DNA of 64,000 bases from Cryobacterium sp. BB307 (lineage in GTDB: Bacteria > Actinomycetota > Actinomycetes > Actinomycetales > Microbacteriaceae), in NCBI RefSeq assembly GCF_012274275.1, contig NZ_JAANZA010000002.1, forward strand, positions 682,001-746,000. The letters run 5' to 3'. A program made the translations under genes and the position numbers. Position 1 is the stretch's first letter, and every line of letters starts with the position of its first letter. Below are positions 42,989 through 50,984 of the stretch, one piece after another. The notes beneath the pieces are model-generated. The model worked only from the letters and a program-made list of their open reading frames with translations, did not search any database and was not told where the DNA came from.

Positions 42989-43278
42989 CTACCCCGGGAA
43001 TGCCCCAAGACCTGGATCACACGTTCTCCGCGACCATCGGCGTGGACGTCAAGGGCGAGATCTGGTCATGCGTCGAGATGCCGGAGTCAACCGCATTCTT
43101 TGGAACAGGCAAGGCCGTCAAGGTCAATGCAACGGTCGATGATCAGCCCGTGACCACATCATTCATGCCAACCGGTCGCGGTGGTCACATGCTCTCGATC
43201 AGCGCGAAACTTCGCAAGCTCCTGAGAAAGGACATCGGCGATGAGGTCACCGTTCATCTGACGCAGCGCCTGAGCTGA
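42985..43278 (+). CDS. DUF1905-like protein, second tandem copy
   Basis: A 97-residue paralogue of the previous gene. TFSATI, FFGTGKAVKVNATVDD, HMLSISAKLRKLL and GDEVTVHLTQRLS align without gaps over most of the length. The GTG start lies within the upstream stop, so the two are made together, possibly as a heterodimer. The N-terminal MTTPGMPQDLDH differs from the first copy. The function of DUF1905 proteins is unknown, and the divergent HxlR regulator probably controls them. Confidence 0.8.
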   Translation: MTTPGMPQDLDHTFSATIGVDVKGEIWSCVEMPESTAFFGTGKAVKVNATVDDQPVTTSFMPTGRGGHMLSISAKLRKLLRKDIGDEVTVHLTQRLS

Positions 43279-43362
43279 TGTAGATGCAAGCGCCGACCCC
43301 GATCCCCAGTCACTACGAGCACTGACTACCTGTCAGCAGTTGGCGCTAGCCTCGAGAATGAG

Positions 43363-44022
43363 ATGAACTCTGCAACCAAAGGCGTTCGAAGAGCAGCACA
43401 ACGAGAGGCGCGGGCGGTGGGCTTAGTGACGTGTGACGTGGGCATTTCGGTCGACGGCTTTGTGGCCGGGCGGAATCAGACCCTGGACGAACCGCTCGGA
43501 GTAGGCGGCGAGCACCTGCACCGGTGGATGTTCGAGGAACCGGAGCAGCACGCTGCGGAATTGGCCGCCATCACCGAAGCGGGTGCCTTCATCATGGGTC
43601 GGAACATGTTCGGCCCCATCCGCGGCGAGTGGGACGAGCCGTGGAGCGGATGGTGGGGCGACGAGCCGCCGTATCACGCCCCCGTGTTCGTACTGACTAA
43701 CCATGCTCGCGACCCGTTGGAGATGGACGGTGGGACCACATTCTTCTTCGTCACCGAGGGAATCGAGGCTGCGATGGAGCAGGCCCGCGCTGCGGCAGGT
43801 GAATCGTCCGTGTCCGTTGCCGGCGGTGCTTCCACCATCAACCAGTACCTGGCCGCCGGCTACATCGATGAGTTGCGACTGCACATTGCCCCAATAGTGC
43901 TGGGCGCGGGTGAGCGTCTCTTCGAAGGCAATGCGGGACTTGACCTCGAGCCGGTAAGCAGCCGCTCGACGTCGCTCGTCACCCACGTGACGTACCGAGT
44001 GGGAGTAACAGAAACCGGATGA
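43363..44022 (+). CDS. Dihydrofolate reductase family (RibD C-terminal) protein
   Basis: A 219-residue RibD/DHFR-like protein with CDVGISVDGFVAGRNQTLDE, AFIMGRNMFGP, VSVAGGASTINQYLAAGYID and PIVLGAGERLF. The ATG at 43363 lies 10 nt after TAGCCT, a likely -10; GTG starts at 43417 and 43426 are shorter alternatives, nearer the usual N-terminus. Close relatives are reductases of unknown substrate. The stop overlaps the next lipoprotein gene (ATGA). Confidence 0.85.
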   Translation: MNSATKGVRRAAQREARAVGLVTCDVGISVDGFVAGRNQTLDEPLGVGGEHLHRWMFEEPEQHAAELAAITEAGAFIMGRNMFGPIRGEWDEPWSGWWGDEPPYHAPVFVLTNHARDPLEMDGGTTFFFVTEGIEAAMEQARAAAGESSVSVAGGASTINQYLAAGYIDELRLHIAPIVLGAGERLFEGNAGLDLEPVSSRSTSLVTHVTYRVGVTETG

Positions 44023-44492
44023 CTGCAACGGCGCGCACACTGACGATTGTTCTCCTGGTCGCGGCGGCGGTCGTCACGTCCGGCTGCTCGGCTGCACCCG
44101 AACCGGCACCATCGCCGGCGAGTGCCGAGCCGACACCCTCGGCCGCAGCCCCGGTGGACATGATGGACCGAGTCGGGAATGCCGACTGGGAGTGCGGCCA
44201 GTTCAGCGCACTTCGGGGCATCGAAGCCCGATCTTGGTGGCAGCACGACAACGGACTGATCGACGACGACGCCTACGACTCCCGGCTTGCGGCACTGAAG
44301 GATGCTTGGGTGCACACTGTCTTTGGAGACTCGAGCGTCACTCCAAGCCTTCGCGAGGCTCAGCGAGCAGCCACGGACGGCGTCGGCGAGGACAATGCTG
44401 AATTCCAAAGGGCCACCACTGCAGTCACTCTTGCCTGCGACGCCGCTGGCTCCATCGTTTCTTACGGCGCGCTTCTGGAAATGGGCGGGTAA
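44019..44492 (+). CDS. Lipoprotein of unknown function
   Basis: A 157-residue exported protein. Signal peptide TLTIVLLVAAAVVTSGC with lipidated Cys 23, then an Ala/Pro/Ser linker of about 25 residues and a helical domain with two cysteines (WECGQF, TLACDAAG), probably disulfide-bonded. No family is recognised. It is translationally coupled to the preceding reductase-like gene. Confidence 0.7.
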   Translation: MTATARTLTIVLLVAAAVVTSGCSAAPEPAPSPASAEPTPSAAAPVDMMDRVGNADWECGQFSALRGIEARSWWQHDNGLIDDDAYDSRLAALKDAWVHTVFGDSSVTPSLREAQRAATDGVGEDNAEFQRATTAVTLACDAAGSIVSYGALLEMGG

Positions 44493-44537
44493 GCACCTCG
44501 CTTGAAGTCGACGACTCACATCACTAGCATCGTTTCA

Positions 44538-44553
44538 TCGAACATAGTTTCGA
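44538..44553 (+). promoter_or_regulatory. LexA-type SOS box
   Basis: TCGAACATAGTTTCGA matches the actinobacterial LexA consensus TCGAAC-N4-GTTCGA at all but one base. It is 22 nt upstream of the ATG at 44576, a position where LexA would block transcription of that small gene. Confidence 0.6.
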
Positions 44554-44575
44554 ACGAACTAGCTGGGGTGAGATT

Positions 44576-44833
44576 ATGCAACTCGACCATGAGCCGGTCA
44601 TCGTGCGTACCGTTGGAGCCGTACCCGCGTGGGTGCAGTGGCGCGGGACGACGTACTCCGTCACCGACACACCGACCGCGCTCTACGGATACATCGCCGA
44701 GGCGCCGACACATCCGTTGCAGCCGCGGGTCGGCTGGAGATTCCAGGGAACCAGTCCGGCGGGCGAAACGCACGTCTTTGACGTCCGCCAGACCAACCTG
44801 GAGCGATGGGATCTCGTCGCAATCTACGACTGA
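44576..44833 (+). CDS. Small SOS-box-preceded protein (DUF6504-like?)
   Basis: An 85-residue soluble protein with WVQWRGTTYSV near residue 20, WRFQG near 55, HVFDVR and a final RWDLVAIYD. The WRG-x2-Y-x-V and C-terminal pattern faintly recalls the DUF6504 proteins found near imuB/dnaE2 mutasome genes, but this is a tentative comparison. It has a GGGGTGAG ribosome site. An upstream LexA-type box makes damage induction plausible. It is too short for firm assignment. Confidence 0.65.
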   Translation: MQLDHEPVIVRTVGAVPAWVQWRGTTYSVTDTPTALYGYIAEAPTHPLQPRVGWRFQGTSPAGETHVFDVRQTNLERWDLVAIYD

Positions 44834-44891
44834 GCTGAGTGGGACTCGGCAAAGGCTTCCGCTCGCCCCTCTTATGGGGGATGATGAGCGC

Positions 44892-45620
44892 ATGTCGGCT
44901 GTGGATGTTCCAGAGCAACGTACGCAGGCAATCCGCCTCCCGCGCGCATCAGTGACGTGGTCGCTCATTGCGGCCGCGCTGTTTCTCACCTCCGCTGCGC
45001 TTCAACTCGCGGCATCGCTTCAGCGGTGGGTGGTCTTCAGGGGCGCGTTCCCGGGTAACAAACTTTCGGTCGAAGACCATCTCTACGACTACACCTATCC
45101 CGCTGAACCTTGGGAGAGCATCGGCACCGCGGCGCAGCTCTTCGGCGCGGGCATCCTGATCGCTGCGGGCGGCGTGTTGGCCATGACGATCGCGGTCGTG
45201 AGCATGCCCAGAAAGGGATCGCACCGCGGCATCCGCATCCTCCTGGAGTTCGTGATTGCAGCCGTCATCGCCAGCTGGTTGGTGATGTACGGATTGCGCG
45301 CTCTTCTGTCGGGCCTCGCTGGTTCTCCAGTCGCCCTGCAACCCTCGGGATGGCTGGGCCTCGGCGCGTTCGTCGGCGTGATCGCTCTCGGGGTTCTTTG
45401 GCTGTTCCGTGCCCCCGCCGCCGCACTGGCCTGCATGTTCCTGATCGACACAGTGTCGGGCCAGCTCTTCTCCACGTTGCTGATGGCTCCCTTGGTCGCC
45501 GGTTACACATCGCACGACACCACCCCGTGGACGGAGACGGTCGGCGCGCTGGGGACGGGCGCTGCGGGAATCTCGATGATCCTCGCCGCCGTGTGGGCGC
45601 ATCGGGTGGTCACCGACTAG
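44892..45620 (+). CDS. Polytopic membrane protein of unknown function
   Basis: A 242-residue protein with five or six hydrophobic segments (WSLIAAALFLTSAALQLAAS, LFGAGILIAAGGVLAMTIAV, ILLEFVIAAVIASWLVMYGL, LGLGAFVGVIALGVLWLF and two more). No motif is recognised. The loop WVVFRGAFPGNKLSVEDHLY with DYTYPAEPWE faces outward. The ATG at 44892 is chosen because earlier frame sequence overlaps the 85-residue gene. No obvious functional partner is adjacent. Confidence 0.7.
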   Translation: MSAVDVPEQRTQAIRLPRASVTWSLIAAALFLTSAALQLAASLQRWVVFRGAFPGNKLSVEDHLYDYTYPAEPWESIGTAAQLFGAGILIAAGGVLAMTIAVVSMPRKGSHRGIRILLEFVIAAVIASWLVMYGLRALLSGLAGSPVALQPSGWLGLGAFVGVIALGVLWLFRAPAAALACMFLIDTVSGQLFSTLLMAPLVAGYTSHDTTPWTETVGALGTGAAGISMILAAVWAHRVVTD

Positions 45621-45708
45621 AGGGGCCCAGCTCGAGTGGTTCCGTAAAGTCGCCGGGTGTACGCTCCGCATCAATAGCGCGCACGCGCTGAACCGCTGGA
45701 GGTGCCCA

Positions 45709-46773
45709 GTGAGTCGAGCGACATCCCTCTCCCGCGTCATCCAGAACCCGATCGCGGATGCCGAGGCTCGCGAGTCCTCCGCTCTCCTCGTCGGAGCCGT
45801 CGTCTTCGTGGCCGGAACGATACCGGCCCTGTTCGTCTTCTGGGGACGCGACCTGCCGATCTCCGGCCGCGGCTCCGTCGGGGAGTTCGCCGCGATCGGC
45901 TCGGGCATCGCCGCACTTCTTGCCGTCCTTTATGCCAGCCTGCTCAGATCAGCTCAGCAGCGCGATACCCGTACCTGGCGTCGGCTGCGCTGGTTCGATG
46001 TAGCGGCGATCTGCGCGGCGCACGCCGTCATCGCCCTGCTCGGCTGGATCGGCCTCGCTTCTGTCTTCAGTGCGAGCTTCCAAGGCGCGGAGGTGTACGG
46101 GACCTCGGCTGCAGTGCTCGCGGGCGTCATCATGGCGATCACCGCCTACGCAGCGTTCCTCTCCGCCATCAACCTCACACCGATGCTGCTCTCGCTCCTA
46201 CTGGCCGTGTTCCTCGCCGTCGGCACACTGGCGAGCATGCTCAGCGCCAGCGATCCGCTCTGGTGGAAGGAAAACCTGAGTACGCTCGGGATCAATGACG
46301 ACATCTCGGCGTTGGCTTTCAACCTGACCTTGATCATTGCCGGCGTCATGGTCACCACGATCTCGCACTATGCAACCGCGTGGCTGCCCACCGCTACACA
46401 GGCCGAGGCACGCGGGCGCTATCTCGTTCGGCTTGCACTGATCCTCATCGGCATCCTGCTCGCCTGCGTCGGGATCTTCACGCTAGATGAGTTCTTCGCC
46501 ATTCATGGCTTGACCGCCTCCGGGATGGCTCTCATCTACGTGGCGATGGTCATTGCCTTGCCGTGGCTCGTGCCCTCCATGCCGCGGGTCTTCGTTCTGT
46601 TGGGCTATGTCTTCGTCGGGGTGATCGTCGTGCTGGCGATCTTCTACGTCACCGGGTACTACACCCTGACAGCGGTGGAGTTGATCGCGTTCGTGCTTAT
46701 TTTCGCCTGGCTCATCGTGTTCCTCCGCACCGCGGGCTCGGTCGAGCCAAAGGTGGAGCTGAACGCCGAATAG
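45709..46773 (+). CDS. DUF998-like polytopic membrane protein
   Basis: A 354-residue protein with about nine or ten transmembrane helices. The composition and the pattern WENLS..GINDDISALAFNLTLIIAG resemble DUF998 membrane proteins, which have no known function. It starts with GTG after a GGAGGTG site. Its stop lies 2 nt from the stop of the convergent ABC permease gene, with no terminator between. Confidence 0.7.
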   Translation: MSRATSLSRVIQNPIADAEARESSALLVGAVVFVAGTIPALFVFWGRDLPISGRGSVGEFAAIGSGIAALLAVLYASLLRSAQQRDTRTWRRLRWFDVAAICAAHAVIALLGWIGLASVFSASFQGAEVYGTSAAVLAGVIMAITAYAAFLSAINLTPMLLSLLLAVFLAVGTLASMLSASDPLWWKENLSTLGINDDISALAFNLTLIIAGVMVTTISHYATAWLPTATQAEARGRYLVRLALILIGILLACVGIFTLDEFFAIHGLTASGMALIYVAMVIALPWLVPSMPRVFVLLGYVFVGVIVVLAIFYVTGYYTLTAVELIAFVLIFAWLIVFLRTAGSVEPKVELNAE

Positions 46774-46775
46774 GG

Positions 46776-47561
46776 TCAGCTGCTCCTGCGCATCGACCGG
46801 ATGCCGACCCACAGTCCGACCGCGGCGAGCGCCAGCGCGGCGACCCAGCCCCAGAGCACGGTGACGCTCCCCAGATCGCCGGCGAACAGCATCCGCTCGG
46901 CCTGCACTACCCAGTTGATCGGGTTGACGACTGCGACGGCGCGCATCCAGCCCGGACCCTCGTCGAGCGGCAAAAGCATGCCGGAGAGGATCAGCAGTGG
47001 GAAGATCAGCGTCTGCTGCACACCCCAGAACAGCCACTCGCGATCTTTCGTCGCCAGCGCGAGCGAGTAGGACAGCGACCCGAGGCCGATCCCGAAGACC
47101 GCCAGCAGCGCCAGGCCGATCACGAGCCCTGGGGCGTGGATCGTGAAGCCGAACGGCCAGGCGATCAGCACGATGATGAGCGCCTGCACCACGATCGGTG
47201 CAATCTCTTTGAGCGCGCGCCCGACCAGCAGCGATGAGCGTGACAGCGGCGCGACGAGCGTGCGCTCGTGCGAGCCGGTCATCATCTCGTACTGCAGGTT
47301 CGAGCCGACCGCGCCGGTGCCGAAGAGCACGATCATGACCAGCACGCCAGGCACGAACCACTGCAGAGTCTCGCCGACCGGTCGCCCGGACGAGCCGACC
47401 AGCAACGGCGCGAACAGCCCAAGGAAGACGAGCGGTTGCACCAGGCTGAAAATGAGCGTGAACGGGTCCCGGATGACCGGCTTCAGTTCGCGCCGGAGCA
47501 CATTCCAGGTGTCACGCGTCGGGGTCGACTTGACTGCGGTGTCGGTTTCTGTGGCGCTCAT
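46776..47561 (-). CDS. ABC-2 type drug-export permease (DrrB-like)
   Basis: A 261-residue membrane protein with six helices, the transmembrane half of a DrrAB-like exporter. VIRDPFTLIFSLVQPLVFLGLF at the start and LILSGMLLPLDEGPGWMRAV in the ABC-2 signature region are typical. The ATG overlaps the ATPase stop (ATGA). Together they would export an antibiotic or other amphiphile. Confidence 0.92.
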   Translation of the reverse strand: MSATETDTAVKSTPTRDTWNVLRRELKPVIRDPFTLIFSLVQPLVFLGLFAPLLVGSSGRPVGETLQWFVPGVLVMIVLFGTGAVGSNLQYEMMTGSHERTLVAPLSRSSLLVGRALKEIAPIVVQALIIVLIAWPFGFTIHAPGLVIGLALLAVFGIGLGSLSYSLALATKDREWLFWGVQQTLIFPLLILSGMLLPLDEGPGWMRAVAVVNPINWVVQAERMLFAGDLGSVTVLWGWVAALALAAVGLWVGIRSMRRSS

Positions 47562-48604
47562 CGCTGGACTCCTGTCTTCTCGGCCGCGGCGGCCGGTTGG
47601 GTGTTCTCGTCTTGGTGTTCGTCGCTGGGCTCGCCCTCGCCGGCTTCGCGAAGCGTGCGCCCGGTGAGCGCGAGGAACACATCGTCGAGCGTCGGAGGCA
47701 CCCCGGTAGCACGGTCAACCCGCAGTCCGGCGGCATCCAGCGCTCGGACGGCGGCCGGGAGGAGTGCGTCGCCGTCCGGGGCGGTGAGGGTGACGGATGC
47801 TTGCCCGTCGCGCGCGACCTCACGGTCGGTGAGCGTCTGCACCACCGCGATGGCTGCGTCGGCGTCGGCCGTGGTGGCAAAGCTCAGGGTCAACAGGTCG
47901 CCAGCCAGGTGGGATTTGAGCCGGGTGGCGGTGTCGTCCGCGATGACCCGACCCTTGTCCATGACCATGACGCGTTCCGCGTAGCGGTCGGCCTCCTCGA
48001 GGTAGTGCGTGGTGAGAAACACCGTCGTGCCGTGCTCGGTGCGCAGGTCGAGGATGTGCTGCCACAGGTTGGCGCGGCTCTGCGGGTCCAGCCCGGTCGA
48101 CGGCTCGTCGAGGAATAGCAGCGGCGGTGCGTGCATGAGTCCGAGCGCGATATCGAGGCGCCGCTTCTGCCCGCCGGACAGCTGCTGCACCGAGCGGGTC
48201 GCAAACGGCGCGAGGTCGAGTGACTCGATCAGCTCGTCGGCGCGGGTTCGGGATGCAGCGGCCGACATCCCGTAGAACGCTCCTTGGCTGAGCAGTTCGT
48301 CGCGGACGCGCTGCGCGAAGCTGCCGCTGGTGAGCTGGCCGACGTAGCCGATGCTCGAGCGCACCGCGGCGGGTTGTTTCAGGATGTCGTGGCCGACGAC
48401 CCGCGCGGTGCCGGAGGTCGGCGGCATCAGTGTGGTGAGCATCCGGAGGCTGGTCGACTTGCCTGCGCCGTTGGGGCCGAGGAAGGCGACGAGGGCGCCG
48501 CGCTCGACCTGGAAGGTGAGGTCGGTGACGGCCTCGACGGTCTTCTTCTTGACGGTGAAGCGCTTGGTGAGGGAGTGCGCTTCGATGATCGGTTCGCTGG
48601 TCAT
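47558..48604 (-). CDS. ABC transporter ATP-binding protein, DrrA family
   Basis: A 348-residue ATPase. Walker A GPNGAGKST, Q-loop GYVGQLTSG, signature LSGGQKRRLDIALGL, Walker B LLFLDEPSTGLDP and switch His in FLTTHYLEEAD are intact. The extra C-terminal 100 residues match daunorubicin-resistance type subunits, then an acidic Glu/Gln-rich tail. The ATG at 48604 has TACCCT 6 nt upstream. A 19-bp palindrome immediately beyond and a divergent WYL regulator point to repression and derepression by a ligand. Confidence 0.94.
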   Translation of the reverse strand: MTSEPIIEAHSLTKRFTVKKKTVEAVTDLTFQVERGALVAFLGPNGAGKSTSLRMLTTLMPPTSGTARVVGHDILKQPAAVRSSIGYVGQLTSGSFAQRVRDELLSQGAFYGMSAAASRTRADELIESLDLAPFATRSVQQLSGGQKRRLDIALGLMHAPPLLFLDEPSTGLDPQSRANLWQHILDLRTEHGTTVFLTTHYLEEADRYAERVMVMDKGRVIADDTATRLKSHLAGDLLTLSFATTADADAAIAVVQTLTDREVARDGQASVTLTAPDGDALLPAAVRALDAAGLRVDRATGVPPTLDDVFLALTGRTLREAGEGEPSDEHQDENTQPAAAAEKTGVQR

Positions 48605-48610
48605 GCGTCG

Positions 48611-48616
48611 AGGGTA
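48611..48616 (-). promoter_or_regulatory. -10 hexamer TACCCT for the ABC exporter operon
   Basis: On the minus strand TACCCT precedes the ATG at 48604 by 6 nt; the palindrome at 48626-48644 covers the -35 region. The transcript appears leaderless. Confidence 0.55.
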
Positions 48617-48625
48617 GGACGGTAT

Positions 48626-48644
48626 GCGGACAGATTCTGTCCGC
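48626..48644. promoter_or_regulatory. 19-bp palindromic operator GCGGACAGA-T-TCTGTCCGC
   Basis: A perfect palindrome with 9-bp arms and one central base, midway between the divergent ABC exporter and WYL-regulator genes. It overlaps the expected -35 of the exporter promoter and lies 21 nt before the regulator's ATG. The WYL regulator is the natural binding candidate. Confidence 0.75.
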
Positions 48645-48665
48645 GATGTGTGAAATTCTTGGGGC

Positions 48666-49664
48666 ATGTCCGATACGACTACACGGGCGCTCTCGCTGCT
48701 CAATCTGTTGCAGACGCACCGGCACTGGCCGGGAGCCGAGCTGGCCGACCGGCTCGGTGTGACGGAGCGGACGGTGCGACGGGATGTGGAGCGGCTACGC
48801 GAGCTGGGCTACCGGATCGAGTCGACGCCGGGGGCGAGTGGCGGGTACCGACTGGAAGCGGGAGCGGCATTACCGCCTCTCTTGCTGACCGACGAGGAGG
48901 CGGTGGCGATGGCAATCGGGCTGCGAGTTGCGGCCTCCCAGCGGCTGGTGTCGGGGCCGGAGACGACGGTTACGGCACTCGCGAAGCTTGAGCAGGTGCT
49001 GCCCGCTCCCCTGCGCCGGCGGGTCATCGCGCTGGCCGACGCGGTTCAGCCGGCGGGTATCAACGCCGGCGCCGCGGTATCAAGTGAGGTCCTCGGCGAG
49101 CTCGCCCTCGCCTGTCGGGATCATGAGCGGGTGCGTTTCACCTACACCGCGGCATCCGGTGAGGTGACCCGGCGTCGGGTGGAACCGCACGCGCTGGCCC
49201 CGGCGGACCGGCACTGGTATCTGCTGTGCTGGGATCTGGAGAAGGATGACTGGCGCACGTTCCGGGTCGACCGGCTGGAGGGCGTCGAGCACACGCGGGT
49301 GCTGTTCGAGCCGAAGCCGCTGACGCCCGAGCAGATCGAGGAGTTCGTCCTGGTGGCGCGGTCGTGGGTGCGGCAGGCGGTGGAGGCAGAGGCGGTGATG
49401 GAGCTGCCGCTGGCGGAGATGCGCGAGGTGTTCGGGCAATGGGGTCAGGGCGCGAACGCGGAGGATGACTTGCGAACGCGGTGGCCGGTGGGTGGCAGCG
49501 ACTTCCGGGAGACCATGTATGGGTTGTCGTGGATACCGGCGGGGGTCGAGTACACGGTCGACTTGGATGACGTTCCCCGAGCCGAGTTGCGCGAAACGCT
49601 CGAGCGGATGCTGCGGGCGCTGGATGCGGCGCCGGCGCAGCAGAGCGACCGCCTCAAGGCATGA
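48666..49664 (+). CDS. HTH/WYL-domain transcriptional regulator
   Basis: A 332-residue regulator of the YafY/WYL type. The N-terminal winged helix (SLLNLLQTHRHWPGAELADR, LGVTERTVRRDVERLRELGY) is followed by a linker with GAALPPLLLTDEEAVAMAIG and a WYL domain (RVEPHALAPADRHWYLLCWD, WRTFRVDRLEGV) that senses a ligand or nucleic acid. A C-terminal WCX-like part ends ETLERMLRALDA. It is divergent from the DrrAB-like exporter, its likely target together with itself. Confidence 0.92.
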   Translation: MSDTTTRALSLLNLLQTHRHWPGAELADRLGVTERTVRRDVERLRELGYRIESTPGASGGYRLEAGAALPPLLLTDEEAVAMAIGLRVAASQRLVSGPETTVTALAKLEQVLPAPLRRRVIALADAVQPAGINAGAAVSSEVLGELALACRDHERVRFTYTAASGEVTRRRVEPHALAPADRHWYLLCWDLEKDDWRTFRVDRLEGVEHTRVLFEPKPLTPEQIEEFVLVARSWVRQAVEAEAVMELPLAEMREVFGQWGQGANAEDDLRTRWPVGGSDFRETMYGLSWIPAGVEYTVDLDDVPRAELRETLERMLRALDAAPAQQSDRLKA

Positions 49665-49852
49665 GGGGACGGATGTCGGTGGCTCCCGGCTAGAGTGTGG
49701 ACACGTTCACGAGTCGCGGCTTTCGGTACCTGGCTGGCCGCGCGGCAACCCGAGTCCATCGACTTCCGGGTGCCCCAGGGGAAGAACGGGCGAGGCACCA
49801 ACGGGTGCCACGCAAGATTCGATGGGGTTCGCCCCCAGAGAGGGCGGCAAGA

Positions 49853-50246
49853 ATGCACGCCGGATGCACCGCTTGTGAACACCTGACCCGCGCAGAGGCC
49901 TATCGCTGGCTCGGAGAGAACCACTGGATACCAGCGCGCCACGGAGTCAACTGGATCGCAGAGGACCTGGAGCGCGCCATCGGCGGCCTTCGCCCGGGCG
50001 AAGAGCTCGAGGTCGACTACCGCGGCGAAGTCGCCGACGCACCGACGATCGCCATCCGCCGCTCGGCCAACGGTGTTTTCAGTGCCAAGGGACCGGGATG
50101 GCTGGCTCGAAACGACCGGCCACACGAGTTGGACGTGGCAGCCAAACGACGATCCGGACCCGCTGGCGCAGATCAGGTACGACCTGCTGTCGTTCATCAG
50201 GGATCGCCGCGGGGCGCAACGCGTGATCCTGATCCAGCCGAGCTGA
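49853..50246 (+). pseudogene. Frameshifted small gene of unknown function
   Basis: Two adjoining frames together read like one protein of about 130 residues. The first, from ATG 49853, includes LTRAEAYRWLGENHWIPARH, WIAEDLERAIGGLRPGEELE and TIAIRRSANGVFSAKGPG. Near 50100 the protein-like reading moves one base, to GWLETTGHTSWTWQPNDD, LAQIRYDLLSFIRD and RVILIQPS, with the stop at 50246. A near-perfect 14-bp hairpin 6 nt later supports that end. Either the gene is broken by a one-base insertion or the sequence has an error there. The real start may lie upstream; no family is recognised. Confidence 0.55.
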
Positions 50247-50252
50247 CCCGCA

Positions 50253-50287
50253 CGAGATGCCCACTCAACGCGGGAGTGGGTATCTCG
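50253..50287 (+). terminator. Strong tail-less hairpin terminator
   Basis: CGAGATGCCCACTC (50253-50266) and GAGTGGGTATCTCG (50274-50287) form a 14-bp stem with one G-T wobble and a 7-nt loop, starting 6 nt after the stop at 50246. It lacks a U-run, as many actinobacterial terminators do. The remaining sequence to 50427 holds nothing else I can support. Confidence 0.7.
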
Positions 50288-50427
50288 AAGCGCGGCCACC
50301 TCAGGCGCAGATCACCCCTCGCGGATGAGGCGGCTATCAGCGTCCCGGTGCGACATTGGTGTCCAAATCGGCCGCCGTTGAACGATTCGAGCGGCGACTT
50401 CGCCCGAACGACCGGGAAGGCACTCTG

Positions 50428-50961
50428 ATGGCATTCGACACCCTCATGGTTATCGCCGGCGTCTACCCCGACCTCAAGTCCGCCGAGGATGACTACGACC
50501 TAGTCAAAGAGCTCCACTCCAAGGAGGGGCTCATGGACGCCTACGACGCCGCCGTCATCCATCGCCGCGACGACGGCAAGGTGAAAATCACCCGCAAGCA
50601 CGAGACCCCGACCCGGGTCGGCGGCGTGCTCGGCGGTGGCGCGGGACTGGCCACCGGGCTCGTCGTCGCGCTCTTCCCGTTCGCGGCGATCGGCGGCGGC
50701 CTCCTCGCAGCCACCTCAGCCGGCGGGGCAATTCTCGGGGCCGTCGCCGGTCACGCAGCGGCCGGCATGAGCCGCGACGACCTGAAGGAACTCGGCGAAT
50801 CCCTCGATAACGGCGAAGCGGGCCTGGTTGTCGTCGGCGTGACCGATATGGAAGCGCGGATCGAAGAGGCCATGCGCCGCGCGGAAAAGCTCGAGAAAAA
50901 GCAACTCAAGGCGGACGTCGAGGCCCTCGAGCGCGACGCGAAGGAAGCTTCCGGTCAGTAG
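50428..50961 (+). CDS. DUF1269 family membrane-associated protein
   Basis: A 177-residue protein. TLMVIAGVYPDLKSAEDDYD at the start and the Gly/Ala-rich hydrophobic middle (GGVLGGGAGLATGLVVALFP and AIGGGLLAATSAGGAILGAV) are typical of DUF1269, with a charged coiled-coil C-terminus (ARIEEAMRRAEKLEKKQLKA). The glycine-zipper middle could insert in membranes. Function is unknown; homologues respond to stress. The ATG follows GGGAAGG. Its stop is 23 nt from the convergent permease stop. Confidence 0.85.
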   Translation: MAFDTLMVIAGVYPDLKSAEDDYDLVKELHSKEGLMDAYDAAVIHRRDDGKVKITRKHETPTRVGGVLGGGAGLATGLVVALFPFAAIGGGLLAATSAGGAILGAVAGHAAAGMSRDDLKELGESLDNGEAGLVVVGVTDMEARIEEAMRRAEKLEKKQLKADVEALERDAKEASGQ

Positions 50962-50984
50962 AGCCCCCGCACCGTGCTACGACC

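Noticed and set aside
43322..43336. CTGAC-N5-GTCAG upstream of the RibD-like gene
   Set aside because: Only 5-bp arms and no adjacent regulator; likely chance.
49697..49852. GTG at 49697 as start of the frameshifted gene
   Set aside because: TAGAGT at 49691-49696 would be its -10 and touches the codon, so the GTG would lie upstream of the transcription start. The intervening residues show no clear conservation pattern.
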